From assembly GCA_016779825.1 (NCBI GenBank), contig JADHMX010000007.1:1-41557 (forward strand): a stretch of DNA of 41,557 nucleotides, given 5' to 3'. Shown here one piece after another: positions 19,543-28,819 of this stretch. The DNA is from Synechococcus sp. BS301-5m-G53. Lineage in GTDB: Bacteria > Cyanobacteriota > Cyanobacteriia > PCC-6307 > Cyanobiaceae. A program made the position numbers and the translations under genes. Below the pieces are notes generated by a model. The model was not told the origin of the DNA, ran no database searches, and saw only the letters and a list, made by a program, of their open reading frames with translations. Each line of letters begins with the position of its first letter. Position 1 is the first letter of the stretch.

Positions 19543-19913
19543 TGGATTGCATCGGGGTGCGGGAGCTCCGCTTATGGGCCCACGTCGGGGTCTTGGACCA
19601 CGAACGCAGGGATGGCCAGTGGTTCAGCGTTGATTTCAGTGTTCAGCTCGACCTGACGGCTGCCGCCGTGGCCGACGACCTGAGCCGTAGCCTCGACTAC
19701 AGCGTGGCGATTCAGGCCCTGCAGGCTTTGTCCCACAAGGTTTGTTGTCTCACGATCGAGCACTTCAGTGAGCAGATGATGGATCGGCTTGAAACCTTGT
19801 ATGGGCCCATGCCGATGTGGTTGCGGTTGAGCAAATGTGCTGCACCGGTGCCGGGATTTAACGGTCGGGTGTTCGTGGAGCGCTCGCGCCATGGGGGCAC
19901 GTCAGCGCTGTGA
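19542..19913 (+). CDS. folB: Dihydroneopterin aldolase
   Basis: Folate pathway enzyme that splits 7,8-dihydroneopterin to 6-hydroxymethyl-dihydropterin and glycolaldehyde. At 123 residues it is the usual size. Family landmarks are visible: the N-terminal strand IGVRELRLWAHVGVLDHER (with the conserved GVxxxER-type segment), LDYSVAIQAL, the substrate-site Glu in CLTIEHFSEQMMDRL, and a lysine (SKCAAPVPG) in the region of the catalytic Lys. The ATG at 19542 overlaps the proA stop by one base; the lipase-like gene then overlaps it by four. This chain suggests one transcript and coupled translation. Confidence 0.92.
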   Translation: MDCIGVRELRLWAHVGVLDHERRDGQWFSVDFSVQLDLTAAAVADDLSRSLDYSVAIQALQALSHKVCCLTIEHFSEQMMDRLETLYGPMPMWLRLSKCAAPVPGFNGRVFVERSRHGGTSAL

Positions 19914-20497
19914 CCATTCCTTTGGTGCTGGTGCATGGTCTGTGGGACACGCCCCGCCTGTTTCACCGGCTGATCCAGGGCTTGGATCAGCCCAAACGCC
20001 CACTGCTGGCTCCGCACTTGCCCCATGGCCTGGGCTGGGTGCCCCTGCGGCAGTTGGCCTCTCGTCTGGATCAGCACATTCAGCAGCGCTTCGGTGCCGA
20101 CATGAGGGTTGATCTCCTGGGGTTCTCGATGGGAGGTGTGATTGGCAGGATCTGGCTGCAGGAGCTGGGGGGAGCCCAGCGCACCCGGCGGTTTCTCAGT
20201 GTGGGTAGTCCACAGCAGGGCACCCTTGCCGCCCAACTGCTCCCCCGGCCGCTCCTGGCCGGTGCTGCAGACATGAAAATGGGCAGTCGCCTGCTGCGGC
20301 AGCTGAATCGCCAACCCGATGCCCTGGCTGGGGTCGATTGCTGCAGTTTCTTTTGCCGTTGGGATCTGATGGTGTGCCCCGGCTGGAGGGCTGTTCTCCC
20401 GGTGGGTCGGTATGAGGAGATTCCCGTGTGGACCCATCAGCAGCTGATGAAACACCCCGTCGCCCTTGAACGGCTCAGCAGCAGCTTGCGCGCCTGA
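19910..20497 (+). CDS. Small lipase-like alpha/beta hydrolase
   Basis: A 195-residue esterase/lipase-type protein starting with GTG at 19910, overlapping the folB stop by four bases. The N-terminal strand and oxyanion motif read LVLVHGLWDTPRLF; the nucleophile elbow is LLGFSMGGVIGR (Ser near residue 74); SVGSPQQGT follows, as in triacylglycerol lipases and PGAP1-like hydrolases. A candidate acid is in FFCRWDLMVCPG, and the final His may be in TMHQ-like positions (WTHQQLMKHPVAL). Membrane-lipid or acyl-ester hydrolysis is plausible. No signal peptide, so cytoplasmic. Its stop lies two bases from the convergent prlC stop. Confidence 0.87.
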   Translation: MTIPLVLVHGLWDTPRLFHRLIQGLDQPKRPLLAPHLPHGLGWVPLRQLASRLDQHIQQRFGADMRVDLLGFSMGGVIGRIWLQELGGAQRTRRFLSVGSPQQGTLAAQLLPRPLLAGAADMKMGSRLLRQLNRQPDALAGVDCCSFFCRWDLMVCPGWRAVLPVGRYEEIPVWTHQQLMKHPVALERLSSSLRA

Positions 20498-20499
20498 GC

Positions 20500-22605
20500 T
20501 CAGGCTGCGGCCACCAGGCCGGAATGGCGAATCAGGGCTTCAGTGCTCGCCGGCCGGCCCCTGAAGGCTTCAAAAACCTCTGCAGGGGAGCGACTGCCAC
20601 CGAGGCTGAGCACGGTGTTGCGGAAGCGGGCTCCGGTTTCGCGAACCCGATCCTCCTGATCTAGACCCACCTCCTCGAAGGCGGAGAAGGCATCTGCACT
20701 CAGCACCTCAGCCCATTTGTAGGAGTAATACCCAGCGGAGTAGCCCCCCGCGAAGATGTGGCCGAAGGCGCAGAGGAACTGGTCCTCTGGGATGGGATCC
20801 ATCACCGTCGTGGTGGTGGCGATGTCCCGCCGCAGCTCGTCGGGCGTGATGCCAAGCTCCGGTGTCCATTGGCTGTGGAGGCGAAGGTCACTGAGGGCGA
20901 AGTGAACCTGCCGCAGAGTGGCCAGCCCCGCATTGAAGGTGCGGCTGGTGCGCAACTTGTTGAATTCGGCCTCGGGCAGGGGTTCTCCGGTCTGCCAGTG
21001 GCGCGCCATACCCATCAACGTTGCGTGATCAAGGCACCAGTTCTCCATGAACTGGCTGGGAAGTTCCACGGCATCCCATTCCACGTTGCTGATGCCGGCT
21101 GCTTCCGGCTCTTCAACGGTGGTGAGCATGTGCTGAAGCCCATGGCCGAATTCATGGAAGAGGGTTTCCACCTCCTCGAAGCTCATCAGGCTTGGCGCGT
21201 CTCCGACGGGTGGCGTTTGGTTGCAGACCAGATAGGCCACCGGCAGCACCACCGAGCCATCGGCTTGTTTGCTCAGGCCCAGGCACTCATCCATCCAGGC
21301 TCCACCGCGTTTGCTGGCCGGCCGGCTGTAGGGGTCGAGATAGAAGCCGGCGATCGGTGTGCCATCCGAGCTCTTCACCCGGAAGAAGCGCACGTCATCG
21401 TTCCAGATCGGTGCCTCGCCATCGGCGGCGACAATCTCCACGTCAAACAGCCGTGAGCAGAGGCTGAACAGTCCGTCGAGTACTTGCGGCAGCGGGAACC
21501 AAGGGCGCAGGGCTTCTTGGTCCAGCTCGAACCGGGATTGGCGCAACTTTTCCGACCAATAGGCGATGTCCCAGGGGGCCAGGTCATCTGCTTCGGGGGC
21601 CTTGTGCTCCCGGGCGATGGCTTGAAGATCCCGCAGCTCCTGTTCAGCTGCGGGGTAGGCCGCAGCGCGAAGTTCTTCCAGGAGAGCTTCCACCGCCGGG
21701 ACGTCGTCGGCCATCTTGGCGCTGAGGCTGAGGTCAGCCCAATGGGCATAGCCAAGGCGAGAGGCCTGTTCGCCCCTGAGGGTCAGGATCTCTTCAATCA
21801 GGGGGCGGTTGTCGAGCTCCCCTGCACTGGCTCGACCCACATGGGCGCGATAAGCCTGCTCCCGCAGGGAACGGTCCTTGGCATGGGTGAGGAAGGGCAG
21901 ATAGCGGGGCATGTCCAAGCCCAGCAACCATGGTCCGGCTTCTGCGGACGCTTCCGCCTCCCCGGCGTCGCGCGCCGCAGCGGCCAGCGCTTCTAACGCT
22001 CGTTGCGGTAAGCCGTCCACCTCGCTGGGTTGCGTGAGCTTCAGGGTCCACTGCTGTGTGGCATCGAGAACGTGGTTGCCGAACTGGGTGGAGAGGGCGG
22101 CCAGACGTTCGCTGGTGCTGTTGAAGGCTGCTTTCTCATTGCCACTGAGGCCAACCCCACGCTGCTGCATCGACAGCAGCTCTGATTTCAAAATCCGCTC
22201 CTGGGTTGGATTGAGCGGCTCGGCGGGTTCGCTTTGAAGGGCCACCAGGGCCCGATGAAGAATCTGGCTTTGGCCAAGGCGGTTGCTCAGGCGCACAACA
22301 TCGGGTTGCTGGGCGGCATGGGCATCACGCAGCTCGGGGGAATTGCAGACTCCGTTGAGGTGCGACACCACACCCCAGCTCCAGCGCAGCCGCTCACCAA
22401 TGGCCTGCAGCGGTTGCATCACCCCATCCCACGACAGTCTCGATGGTCCGGCGAGGGCTGATTCGAGAGCTTGCTCCAGCGTGCTGAAGGACTGATCGAG
22501 CTCTTTAAGCAGAACAGGAATGTCTTGACTGACCAGTTCAGGTGAGATGGCACGAAACTCGGGAAGCCCTTTGCCGCGAAGGAGAGGGGAAACGGTGGTT
22601 GTCAT
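20500..22605 (-). CDS. prlC: Oligopeptidase A (M3 thimet-type metallopeptidase)
   Basis: Cytoplasmic zinc peptidase that degrades short peptides, including released signal peptides. The 701-residue protein carries the zinc motif HEFGH in VETLFHEFGHGLQHML (around residue 490), with the third ligand expected in the downstream Glu-containing helix (VEWDAVELPSQFMEN). The long helical N-terminal half and length match the M3 family. The ATG at 22605 (MTTTVSPLLRGKG) was chosen; a longer frame overlaps ndhD and lacks support. It begins one base beyond the ndhD stop (22607), so the two genes are likely on one mRNA although functionally unrelated. Confidence 0.95.
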   Translation of the reverse strand: MTTTVSPLLRGKGLPEFRAISPELVSQDIPVLLKELDQSFSTLEQALESALAGPSRLSWDGVMQPLQAIGERLRWSWGVVSHLNGVCNSPELRDAHAAQQPDVVRLSNRLGQSQILHRALVALQSEPAEPLNPTQERILKSELLSMQQRGVGLSGNEKAAFNSTSERLAALSTQFGNHVLDATQQWTLKLTQPSEVDGLPQRALEALAAAARDAGEAEASAEAGPWLLGLDMPRYLPFLTHAKDRSLREQAYRAHVGRASAGELDNRPLIEEILTLRGEQASRLGYAHWADLSLSAKMADDVPAVEALLEELRAAAYPAAEQELRDLQAIAREHKAPEADDLAPWDIAYWSEKLRQSRFELDQEALRPWFPLPQVLDGLFSLCSRLFDVEIVAADGEAPIWNDDVRFFRVKSSDGTPIAGFYLDPYSRPASKRGGAWMDECLGLSKQADGSVVLPVAYLVCNQTPPVGDAPSLMSFEEVETLFHEFGHGLQHMLTTVEEPEAAGISNVEWDAVELPSQFMENWCLDHATLMGMARHWQTGEPLPEAEFNKLRTSRTFNAGLATLRQVHFALSDLRLHSQWTPELGITPDELRRDIATTTTVMDPIPEDQFLCAFGHIFAGGYSAGYYSYKWAEVLSADAFSAFEEVGLDQEDRVRETGARFRNTVLSLGGSRSPAEVFEAFRGRPASTEALIRHSGLVAAA

Positions 22606-22606
22606 T

Positions 22607-24142
22607 TCAGCTGGCGATGAATTGAAGGGCCAGGGCGTTGGTGGAGGCTTCGTAGAGATCCATGGCAATGCGGGGCCAGATCCCAATCACCAGGGTGGGC
22701 ACAAGCAGGCTCAGGCCAATCACCAGTTCCCTGGGCCGCATGTCAGCAACGCTGGCCAGTGCAGGAATCCTGGGGCCGAAGAACACCCGGCGGCACATGG
22801 AGAGCAGGTAAATCGGTGTGAGCACAAGACCGATGGCAGCCAGCAGAACGGTGATCGATCGGAACACCGAGGTGAAGGCTTCCTGGCTGGTGATCCCCAG
22901 GAACACAGTGATTTCACTGATGAAGCCGCTCATGCCAGGCAGAGCCAGGGAGGCCAGGGAGCTGGCCAGGAAGAAAGCGAAGGTGATCGGCAACGCTTTG
23001 GCCAGGCCGCCCATGTTGGGGATCGACAGAGTTTTGGTGCGTTCGTAGAAGACGCCTGTGACGAAGAACATGGCAGCCGCGATCAGGCCATGGCTGACCA
23101 TCTGCAACATGGCCCCGCTGATCCCGAGAGCATCGACGGCACCGATCCCCACCAGCACAAAGCCCATGTGACTGACGGAACTGCAGGCGATCCTGCGTTT
23201 GACGTTGTCTTGGGCGAAGGCATTGAGGGCGCCGTAGACGATGTTCACGATCCCAAGGATCACCAGTGCAGGAGCAAGGGTGAAGTGCGCTTCAGGAAGC
23301 ATCTGCACGTTGAAGCGAAGCAGCGCATATCCGCCCATTTTCAGGAGCACGCCGGCCAACAGCATCGACACCGGTGCATTGGCTTCACCGTGGGCATCCG
23401 GGAGCCAGGTGTGCAGAGGGAACATCGGCAGTTTCACCCCGAAGCCGATCAGGAAACCGAGGTAACACAAAAGCCCGAAGGTTCCGCCCGGGGAGCGGGC
23501 CGCTAGTTCGGTGAGGTTGAAGGTGAAGGTATCGCCGGAAAGAGCCAGCGCCAGGCCGCTGATCAGGATCAGCAGGGAAGCAAGGGCCGTGTAAAGGATG
23601 AATTTGGTGGCGGCGTATTGGCGGTTTTGTCCGCCCCAGATGGCGATCAGCAGGTAGACGGGAACCAGCTCGAGCTCCCAGGCGAGGAAGAAGAGAAGAA
23701 AGTCTTGAGACAGAAAGACGAGGCCCTGCGCCGAAGCCTGAACCAGCATCAGGGCGAAGTACAGCCTCGGTTTGCGCTGAACCGACCAGCTGGCAGCTAC
23801 CGACAGGAAGGTGACCAAGCCACTGAGGACCACAAGAGGCGCAGAGAGGCCATCCACACCCAGGGACCATTCGAGGCCGAGAGCTGGGAGCCAACTCACT
23901 CGCTCCACCAGTTGGAGCCCTTCAGCGCTGGGGTCGAAGCGGGTGGCAAACACCCCCATCATCAGCAGCAGATCGACCAGCAGAACGATCAGCGTGATGA
24001 TTTTGGGCGCAGGGGATGGCTTGTCCTCGCTGGCCGGCACCAAGGGCAGCACAAGGGCTGCTGCCGCCGGCAGCAACACAATCAGGGATAACCAGGGGAA
24101 TGGAGTGCTCGAGACAGCAAGCTCTGCTAACCCAGCGTCCAT
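22607..24142 (-). CDS. ndhD: NAD(P)H-quinone oxidoreductase chain 4 (NdhD)
   Basis: Antiporter-like proton-pumping subunit of the thylakoid NDH-1 complex, which oxidises ferredoxin and reduces plastoquinone in respiration and cyclic electron flow. The 511 residues contain about 14 membrane segments. The key acidic residue of subunit D4/NuoM is in [17 protein letters not shown], lysine and histidine of the channel occur in [22 protein letters not shown] and in the conserved [12 protein letters not shown]. NdhD1 (respiratory) and NdhD3/4 (CO2-uptake) paralogues exist; the isolated position away from ndhF3/cupA suggests the D1 type, but this is inference. It is followed one base later by prlC and preceded by thrB on the same strand after about 57 bases. 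Confidence 0.94.
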   Translation of the reverse strand: MDAGLAELAVSSTPFPWLSLIVLLPAAAALVLPLVPASEDKPSPAPKIITLIVLLVDLLLMMGVFATRFDPSAEGLQLVERVSWLPALGLEWSLGVDGLSAPLVVLSGLVTFLSVAASWSVQRKPRLYFALMLVQASAQGLVFLSQDFLLFFLAWELELVPVYLLIAIWGGQNRQYAATKFILYTALASLLILISGLALALSGDTFTFNLTELAARSPGGTFGLLCYLGFLIGFGVKLPMFPLHTWLPDAHGEANAPVSMLLAGVLLKMGGYALLRFNVQMLPEAHFTLAPALVILGIVNIVYGALNAFAQDNVKRRIACSSVSHMGFVLVGIGAVDALGISGAMLQMVSHGLIAAAMFFVTGVFYERTKTLSIPNMGGLAKALPITFAFFLASSLASLALPGMSGFISEITVFLGITSQEAFTSVFRSITVLLAAIGLVLTPIYLLSMCRRVFFGPRIPALASVADMRPRELVIGLSLLVPTLVIGIWPRIAMDLYEASTNALALQFIAS

Positions 24143-24199
24143 TCCTTGTCTGCAATCTTTAACAAAGCTAACAGGGCTGAATGCCCTGTTTAGGTGGAT

Positions 24200-25147
24200 C
24201 TACTCATCTTCGGCCGGTTGCCAGTGGCTGCCAGAGGTCTGCAGATTCAGAACCGGTGCACGGCTGGCAACCCCCGCCGCTTCCCACGCTTTCACCATGG
24301 CGCGACTCACGGCTGCACCTTTGTCTTCTGAGCAGAGCGCCAGGACGCTCGGCCCGGCGCCGCTGATGGCGCAGCCCCAGGCCCCCGCTTCCATGGCCGC
24401 TTGTTTCACCTGCTCGCCCCCTTTGATCAATCGCCAGCGGTAGGGCTCGTGCAGGCGATCGTGCATGCCGTCGGAGATCAAGTCGCCGTTGCCCGTGCGC
24501 AGCCCCTGAAGAAGCAGCGTGAGGGCCCCCAGGTTCACCACGGCGTCGCTGATGGGAATGGCCTTTGGCATGGCCCGGCGCGCTTCGCTGGTGCTCAAGC
24601 GAATTGAAGGAATCGCCACGACAGCCTTCACGCCCGGCATCCATTCGCAACGCACCACGCGCCAGCGCTGGGAGGCGGCTTTGGCGGTCATGCAAAGGCC
24701 CCCCAGAAGGGAGGGCACAACGTTGTCGGGGTGTCCTTCGATATCAATGGCCAGCTCCAGCAGCTTTTCCTTGGAAAGGGGTTCTCCCACGAGGGCGTTG
24801 GCCCCCATCAACCCCGCCACGATGGCCGTTGCGCTGCTGCCCAGTCCCCTTGCCGGTGGCACGGCAAGGCGCACCCGTGCTTCCAGAGCGACCGGTTCGA
24901 GTCCAGCGGCTTTCCACACCCGTTGGGCGGCTCGGTACACCAAATTCTCAGGCCCACCGCGGAGATGGCTGCCCTCCGATCCCTCAATAATCAGCTCAAA
25001 GCGTTCACCACCCCCTTCGATTCGCTGCATCGCGAATCGATTGTTCAGGTCGAGGGCTGCACCGAGGCAGTCAAATCCAGGTCCGAGATTGGCCGTGGTT
25101 GCCGGGACGTCCACCACCACTTTCTGACCGATGCGCGGCTGCGCCAT
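24200..25147 (-). CDS. thrB: Homoserine kinase
   Basis: GHMP-family kinase that phosphorylates homoserine on the route to threonine. The 315-residue protein has VPATTANLGPGFDCLG near the N-terminus, the ATP-binding PPARGLGSSATAIVAGL motif near 92-108, and a C-terminal GAWGCAISGAGPSVLAL motif 3; all three signature motifs of the GHMP family are intact. Minus-strand, 15 bases downstream of glk and upstream of ndhD. No attenuator or leader peptide is visible in front of it, as expected if it is expressed from the upstream genes. Confidence 0.96.
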   Translation of the reverse strand: MAQPRIGQKVVVDVPATTANLGPGFDCLGAALDLNNRFAMQRIEGGGERFELIIEGSEGSHLRGGPENLVYRAAQRVWKAAGLEPVALEARVRLAVPPARGLGSSATAIVAGLMGANALVGEPLSKEKLLELAIDIEGHPDNVVPSLLGGLCMTAKAASQRWRVVRCEWMPGVKAVVAIPSIRLSTSEARRAMPKAIPISDAVVNLGALTLLLQGLRTGNGDLISDGMHDRLHEPYRWRLIKGGEQVKQAAMEAGAWGCAISGAGPSVLALCSEDKGAAVSRAMVKAWEAAGVASRAPVLNLQTSGSHWQPAEDE

Positions 25148-25161
25148 CGCTGATCCTCTGC

Positions 25162-26196
25162 TCAGGCCAGTGTCCCACCTGACTCCGCCAGCATCCTTGC
25201 CCGGCAGGCGGCACTAAACAGTCCGGCATCGGGGTCGATCACGGCCGTGACCTGCATCCCTTCGATCAACTCGCGGAAGCGCCCCTTGTCGCGCATCGCG
25301 TTGAGAAAGCTGGCGGACTGCAGTCCTTTCAATTGTTTTGATGCGGTGCCACCCCCAACCCAGAGGCCTCCTGTGCAGAGTTCCTGAAGGGCAAGATCGC
25401 CTGCCGCTGATCCATAGGCCTCCAGCCACAGCTGTAAGGCTCGCCGCATTAGAGGATCACCCTCTTCAGCGGCGCGGCTCACCTGAGCAGGAAGATCGTT
25501 TGGGCTGTTGCGTCGCCAGGCCTCCGCCACGTTGCGCAGCGGGTGCATTGCAGCATCGGGTTTCTGAAGCAGCCAGTGGGCCACATGCCCGAGGCCGGTG
25601 CCACTCACGACGCGTTCAATCGACAGCCGGCTCACGGCGAGATCCTGTTTGAGCCAGCAGGCCAGCTCCCATTCGGCGTCATTGCGCGGGGCAAATTCGC
25701 GGTGCCCGCCTTCGCTGGCCAAGGCCACCAGTCCCTGCTGGCTTTGCAGTCCCCGTGCCATGCCGAGACCGGTGCCTGCACCAAGAATCGCCAGGGGGCC
25801 ATCGTCCTGAACACCGTTCTGAAGGACCACCTGCTGGGTCTCATCGAAATGGGGCAAGCCGTAAATCAGCACGCCGAAATCATTCACCAGCTCGAGCCGT
25901 TCCATGCCGGCAGCACGTGCCAGGTCGGCCTCCCGCAGTTGCCAGGGCAGGTTGGTGATCTTGGCCTCCCTTTGGTGCACCGGGCCGGCGACGGCGATGC
26001 AGGCATGCCCTGGAGCCGAGAGATCGGTGGGGCGATTCTTGAGAAAGGCTTCGAGCATTGGCTCGAGGGATGACCATTCCCCTGAGCGGAAGCGCTCTTG
26101 ATGCAGCAAACGAAGCTGACTGCCGTCACTCCCGTAGAGAGCAAGCAGGGTCTTGGTGCCTCCCATGTCTCCTGCCAGGAGGGTGGTGGTGGCCAT
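25162..26196 (-). CDS. glk: Glucokinase (Glk family)
   Basis: ATP-dependent glucokinase of the bacterial Glk family (not ROK). The 344-residue protein has the phosphate loop AGDMGGTKTLLAL at 8-20, sugar-binding VAGPVHQREAKITNLPW, catalytic Asp in LVNDFGVLIYGLP and a GAGTGLGMARG adenosine-binding region. It phosphorylates glucose liberated from glycogen or imported. It lies between thrB and DUF1824, spaced by 15 and 35 bases, in the same minus-strand series. The window also encodes a ROK kinase at 17318; the two are unrelated in subfamily, and division of labour is unknown. Confidence 0.94.
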   Translation of the reverse strand: MATTTLLAGDMGGTKTLLALYGSDGSQLRLLHQERFRSGEWSSLEPMLEAFLKNRPTDLSAPGHACIAVAGPVHQREAKITNLPWQLREADLARAAGMERLELVNDFGVLIYGLPHFDETQQVVLQNGVQDDGPLAILGAGTGLGMARGLQSQQGLVALASEGGHREFAPRNDAEWELACWLKQDLAVSRLSIERVVSGTGLGHVAHWLLQKPDAAMHPLRNVAEAWRRNSPNDLPAQVSRAAEEGDPLMRRALQLWLEAYGSAAGDLALQELCTGGLWVGGGTASKQLKGLQSASFLNAMRDKGRFRELIEGMQVTAVIDPDAGLFSAACRARMLAESGGTLA

Positions 26197-26231
26197 GCGG
26201 GGCCGCAGCGTCTCCTACCAGCGTGGGTCGG

Positions 26232-26627
26232 TCAGCAGAAGAAGTCCAGTGGAAGCGGACCCCAGGTGGTGCTTGGGGTGGTTTCGTCATCGCCGTGTCC
26301 ACTGATCAGAATTCCCTCGCCGAGGCCGTGCTCGATCCGAATGCGGATTGTGCCCCCCTTCTGATTGGCTTTCAGGAAAACAGGGCCCTGCTCCTCAGGG
26401 CTATCGACGAGCTCAAGGGGGTCCCACTGCTGGTTTTGTTCCAGGCTGCGCAGGGCTGTGATGGCCTGCTCCGTGGATGGGGCCATGACGCCGATGGTGA
26501 ACCAATGGGCTGCGGCCATGGCCTGCTGGAGTTCCTGGCGCAGCCGATCTCTGGTTTGGGGCAGCAGTTCCGGTGCTCCCCGCAAACGCGCGAGATCCGA
26601 CAGGTTCTGCACAGGGGACTCCGTCAT
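26232..26627 (-). CDS. DUF1824 family protein
   Basis: A 131-residue cytoplasmic protein of the cyanobacterial DUF1824 family, function unknown. It contains a helical N-terminal half (LPQTRDRLRQELQQAMAAAHWFTIGVMAP) and a beta-rich C-terminal half with FLKANQKGGTIRIRIEHGLGEGILISGHGDD and a final TWGPLPLDFF. The ATG at 26627 overlaps the thrS stop codon (TGATG), indicating coupled translation. It is followed by glk on the same strand. No catalytic motif is evident. Restriction to cyanobacteria makes a photosynthesis-linked or translation-linked role equally possible. Confidence 0.83.
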   Translation of the reverse strand: MTESPVQNLSDLARLRGAPELLPQTRDRLRQELQQAMAAAHWFTIGVMAPSTEQAITALRSLEQNQQWDPLELVDSPEEQGPVFLKANQKGGTIRIRIEHGLGEGILISGHGDDETTPSTTWGPLPLDFFC

Positions 26628-28459
26628 CAATTCAGCTCCAGTCCTGCAGCACGTTGGCTGTTGGCCATCTGGGCCGCCCGGAGGAGGTCAGCCACCGCGG
26701 TGACCCCGAGATCACCATCCCGTCGGCTGCGCAGACTCACGGAGTTCTGCTCCGCTTCCTTGGCACCGATCACTGCCAGTACGGGGATCTTCATCTGTTC
26801 GCCGGTACGGATCAACTTGCCGAGCCGGTCGCCGCTGCGGTCGACCGTGGCCCGTACACCGGCCTTGGTGAGCTGGTCCAGCAGCTGATCGGCGTAAGGC
26901 TGCACGTCGTCGGTGACCGGCAACAGTCGCACCTGCTCTGGGGCCAGCCAGAAGGGGTAATCACCGGCGTAGTTCTCGGTCATGATCCCGAAGAAGCGCT
27001 CCAGCGAACCGAAGATGGCGCGGTGGATCATGATCGGCCGCTGCTTGCTCCCATCGGCGGCGATGTAGTCGAGCTCGAAGCGTTCTGGCAGGTTGAAATC
27101 CAGTTGGATCGTCGAACACTGCCACATCCGGCCAATGGCGTCCTCGATCTTGAGATCGATCTTCGGACCGTAGAAGGCGCCGCCGCCTTCATCAATTTTG
27201 TAGGCCCAACCCTTGCGCTCCAAGGCTTCGATTAGGCCCTTGGTGGCCAGGTCCCAGACGGCGTCATCGCCGATGGACTTCTCCGGACGGGTGGAGAGGT
27301 TGATCTCGTAGTTGCTGAAATCGAAGGCGGAGAGAATCCGCTCGGTGAGATCGAGGATTTTCAGAATTTCGTCGCTGATCTGCTCGGGCAGGCAGAACAC
27401 GTGGGCATCGTCCTGGGTGAAGCCGCGCACCCGCATCAGGCCGTGCATCACTCCGGGCCGCTCGTACCGATACACCGTTCCCAGTTCCGCCCAGCGGATC
27501 GGCAGCTCCCGGTAGCTGCGCAGTTTGCTGGCGTAGGTGAGCACGTGGAACGGGCAGTTCATCGGCTTGAGCTGGTACTCCCGCTCGTCCACCTCCATCG
27601 GGCCGAACATGCTCTCGGCGTAGAAGTCGAGATGGCCTGAGGTTTTCCAGAGGCTGATGTCGGCCACATGGGGGGTGTAAAGCAGCTCATAGCCCCCTTC
27701 GAAGTGGGCTTGGCGCCAGAACTCTTCGATCAACAGGCGCATGCGGGCGCCGCGGGGGTGCCAGAACACCAGTCCTGCACCCGCCTCATCTTCGATGGAG
27801 AACAGGTCGAGGTCCTTGCCGATGCGGCGGTGGTCGCGGCGGAGAGCTTCTTCCTTGCGGCGTTTGTGCTCCGCCAGTTGTTCGGGGGTTTCCCAGGCCG
27901 TGCCGTAGATCCGCTGCAACTGGGCTTTGGTTTCATCGCCGCGCCAGTAGGCCCCTGCCACGCTTTCCAGCTCGAAGGCCTTGGGGTTGAGTTGGCCGGT
28001 GTGGTCCACGTGGGGGCCGGCGCAGAGGTCCCACCAGTCCTCTCCCAGGGTGTAGAGAGTGATGGGTTCTTGAAGGCCCTCAAGAATCTCCAGCTTGTAG
28101 GGCTCCTTCTGGGCCTTGATTTTTGCTTCAGCGTCAGCGCGGGTCACCTCGACACGCTCGAGCGGGAGCTTCTTGTTGATGATCTTGATCATCCCTTTCT
28201 TGATCGCCTTGAGGTCGGCTTCGGTGAAGGGTTCGGGATTATCGAAGTCGTAGTAAAACCCTGATTCGGTCCAGGGGCCGATGGTGACGCGTGCCTTGGG
28301 AAACAGCTGCTGAACCGCCATGGCCATCACATGGCTCATCGAGTGGCGGATCTTGAGCAGCTGGGAGCTTTCGCTGGTCTTGGGCAGAACCACCGGAGCT
28401 GAAGGGGCGGGGGTGGTTGCTGCAGCGCTGCTCACCGGTTCTGGGTCGGGGCCCGCCAT
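26627..28459 (-). CDS. thrS: Threonyl-tRNA synthetase lacking a TGS domain
   Basis: Charges tRNA-Thr. The 610-residue protein begins with a Pro/Ala-rich linker instead of the N-terminal TGS domain, then the editing domain with HSMSH (near 40-44) and DLCAGPHV supplying Cys and His. The class II catalytic core shows motif 2 in YRYERPGVMHGLMRVRGFTQDD and a zinc Cys in PMNCPFHV; the C-terminal anticodon domain follows (VRLLPVTDDVQPYADQL). Cyanobacterial ThrRS commonly lack TGS, so the absence is a lineage feature. ATG at 28459 (MAGPDPEPVSS) is preferred; an ATG at 28483 would overlap the divergent gene. The gene heads the series thrS-DUF1824-glk-thrB. Confidence 0.96.
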   Translation of the reverse strand: MAGPDPEPVSSAAATTPAPSAPVVLPKTSESSQLLKIRHSMSHVMAMAVQQLFPKARVTIGPWTESGFYYDFDNPEPFTEADLKAIKKGMIKIINKKLPLERVEVTRADAEAKIKAQKEPYKLEILEGLQEPITLYTLGEDWWDLCAGPHVDHTGQLNPKAFELESVAGAYWRGDETKAQLQRIYGTAWETPEQLAEHKRRKEEALRRDHRRIGKDLDLFSIEDEAGAGLVFWHPRGARMRLLIEEFWRQAHFEGGYELLYTPHVADISLWKTSGHLDFYAESMFGPMEVDEREYQLKPMNCPFHVLTYASKLRSYRELPIRWAELGTVYRYERPGVMHGLMRVRGFTQDDAHVFCLPEQISDEILKILDLTERILSAFDFSNYEINLSTRPEKSIGDDAVWDLATKGLIEALERKGWAYKIDEGGGAFYGPKIDLKIEDAIGRMWQCSTIQLDFNLPERFELDYIAADGSKQRPIMIHRAIFGSLERFFGIMTENYAGDYPFWLAPEQVRLLPVTDDVQPYADQLLDQLTKAGVRATVDRSGDRLGKLIRTGEQMKIPVLAVIGAKEAEQNSVSLRSRRDGDLGVTAVADLLRAAQMANSQRAAGLELN

Positions 28460-28462
28460 CCT

Positions 28463-28819
28463 ATGGGCGTGACCGGAGGGCACCCCGTGGCTGACTCAAC
28501 CAACCGAGACGCTGGCGCTCTTCTGGATGAGCTGCTGACGTCCCTCCTCGATGACTTTGAGCACTGGTTTCAGCGCGGCGAGGAGCTGCTGAAGGCCTGT
28601 CCTGATGCGGTGATGCCCCGTGAGGATCGTCAGCGGATGGAGCTCCGACTGCAGGACGGCAAGAAGGCGCTCGCTGCGACCCGTGCCCTGGTGGCTGCTT
28701 CAACGGAGCCCATGGCTGTCTCCATGGAGGTCCTGAATCCGTGGCACGGCTTGGTCACGGAAGTGTGGGCCCTGGCCGCGAAGCTGGGTTCGTCCCGTTC
28801 GCGTCAGGCACCCAGCTGA
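28463..28819 (+). CDS. DUF2605 family protein
   Basis: A 118-residue helical protein of the DUF2605 family, found in cyanobacteria, function unknown. Diagnostic features are LLDELLTSLLDDFEHWFQRGEELL near the N-terminus and MEVLNPWHGLVTEVWALAA near the C-terminus. The ATG at 28463 starts three bases from the divergent thrS start; an in-frame GTG at 28487 is also possible and would leave more promoter space. The 3' end overlaps the convergent muramidase gene by 16 bases. No membrane segment is present. Confidence 0.82.
   Translation: MGVTGGHPVADSTNRDAGALLDELLTSLLDDFEHWFQRGEELLKACPDAVMPREDRQRMELRLQDGKKALAATRALVAASTEPMAVSMEVLNPWHGLVTEVWALAAKLGSSRSRQAPS

Noticed and set aside
22547-23506. Plus-strand frame opposite ndhD
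   Set aside because: Composition rich in His, Asp and Gln with no motif, whereas the minus strand shows NdhD membrane segments and functional residues.
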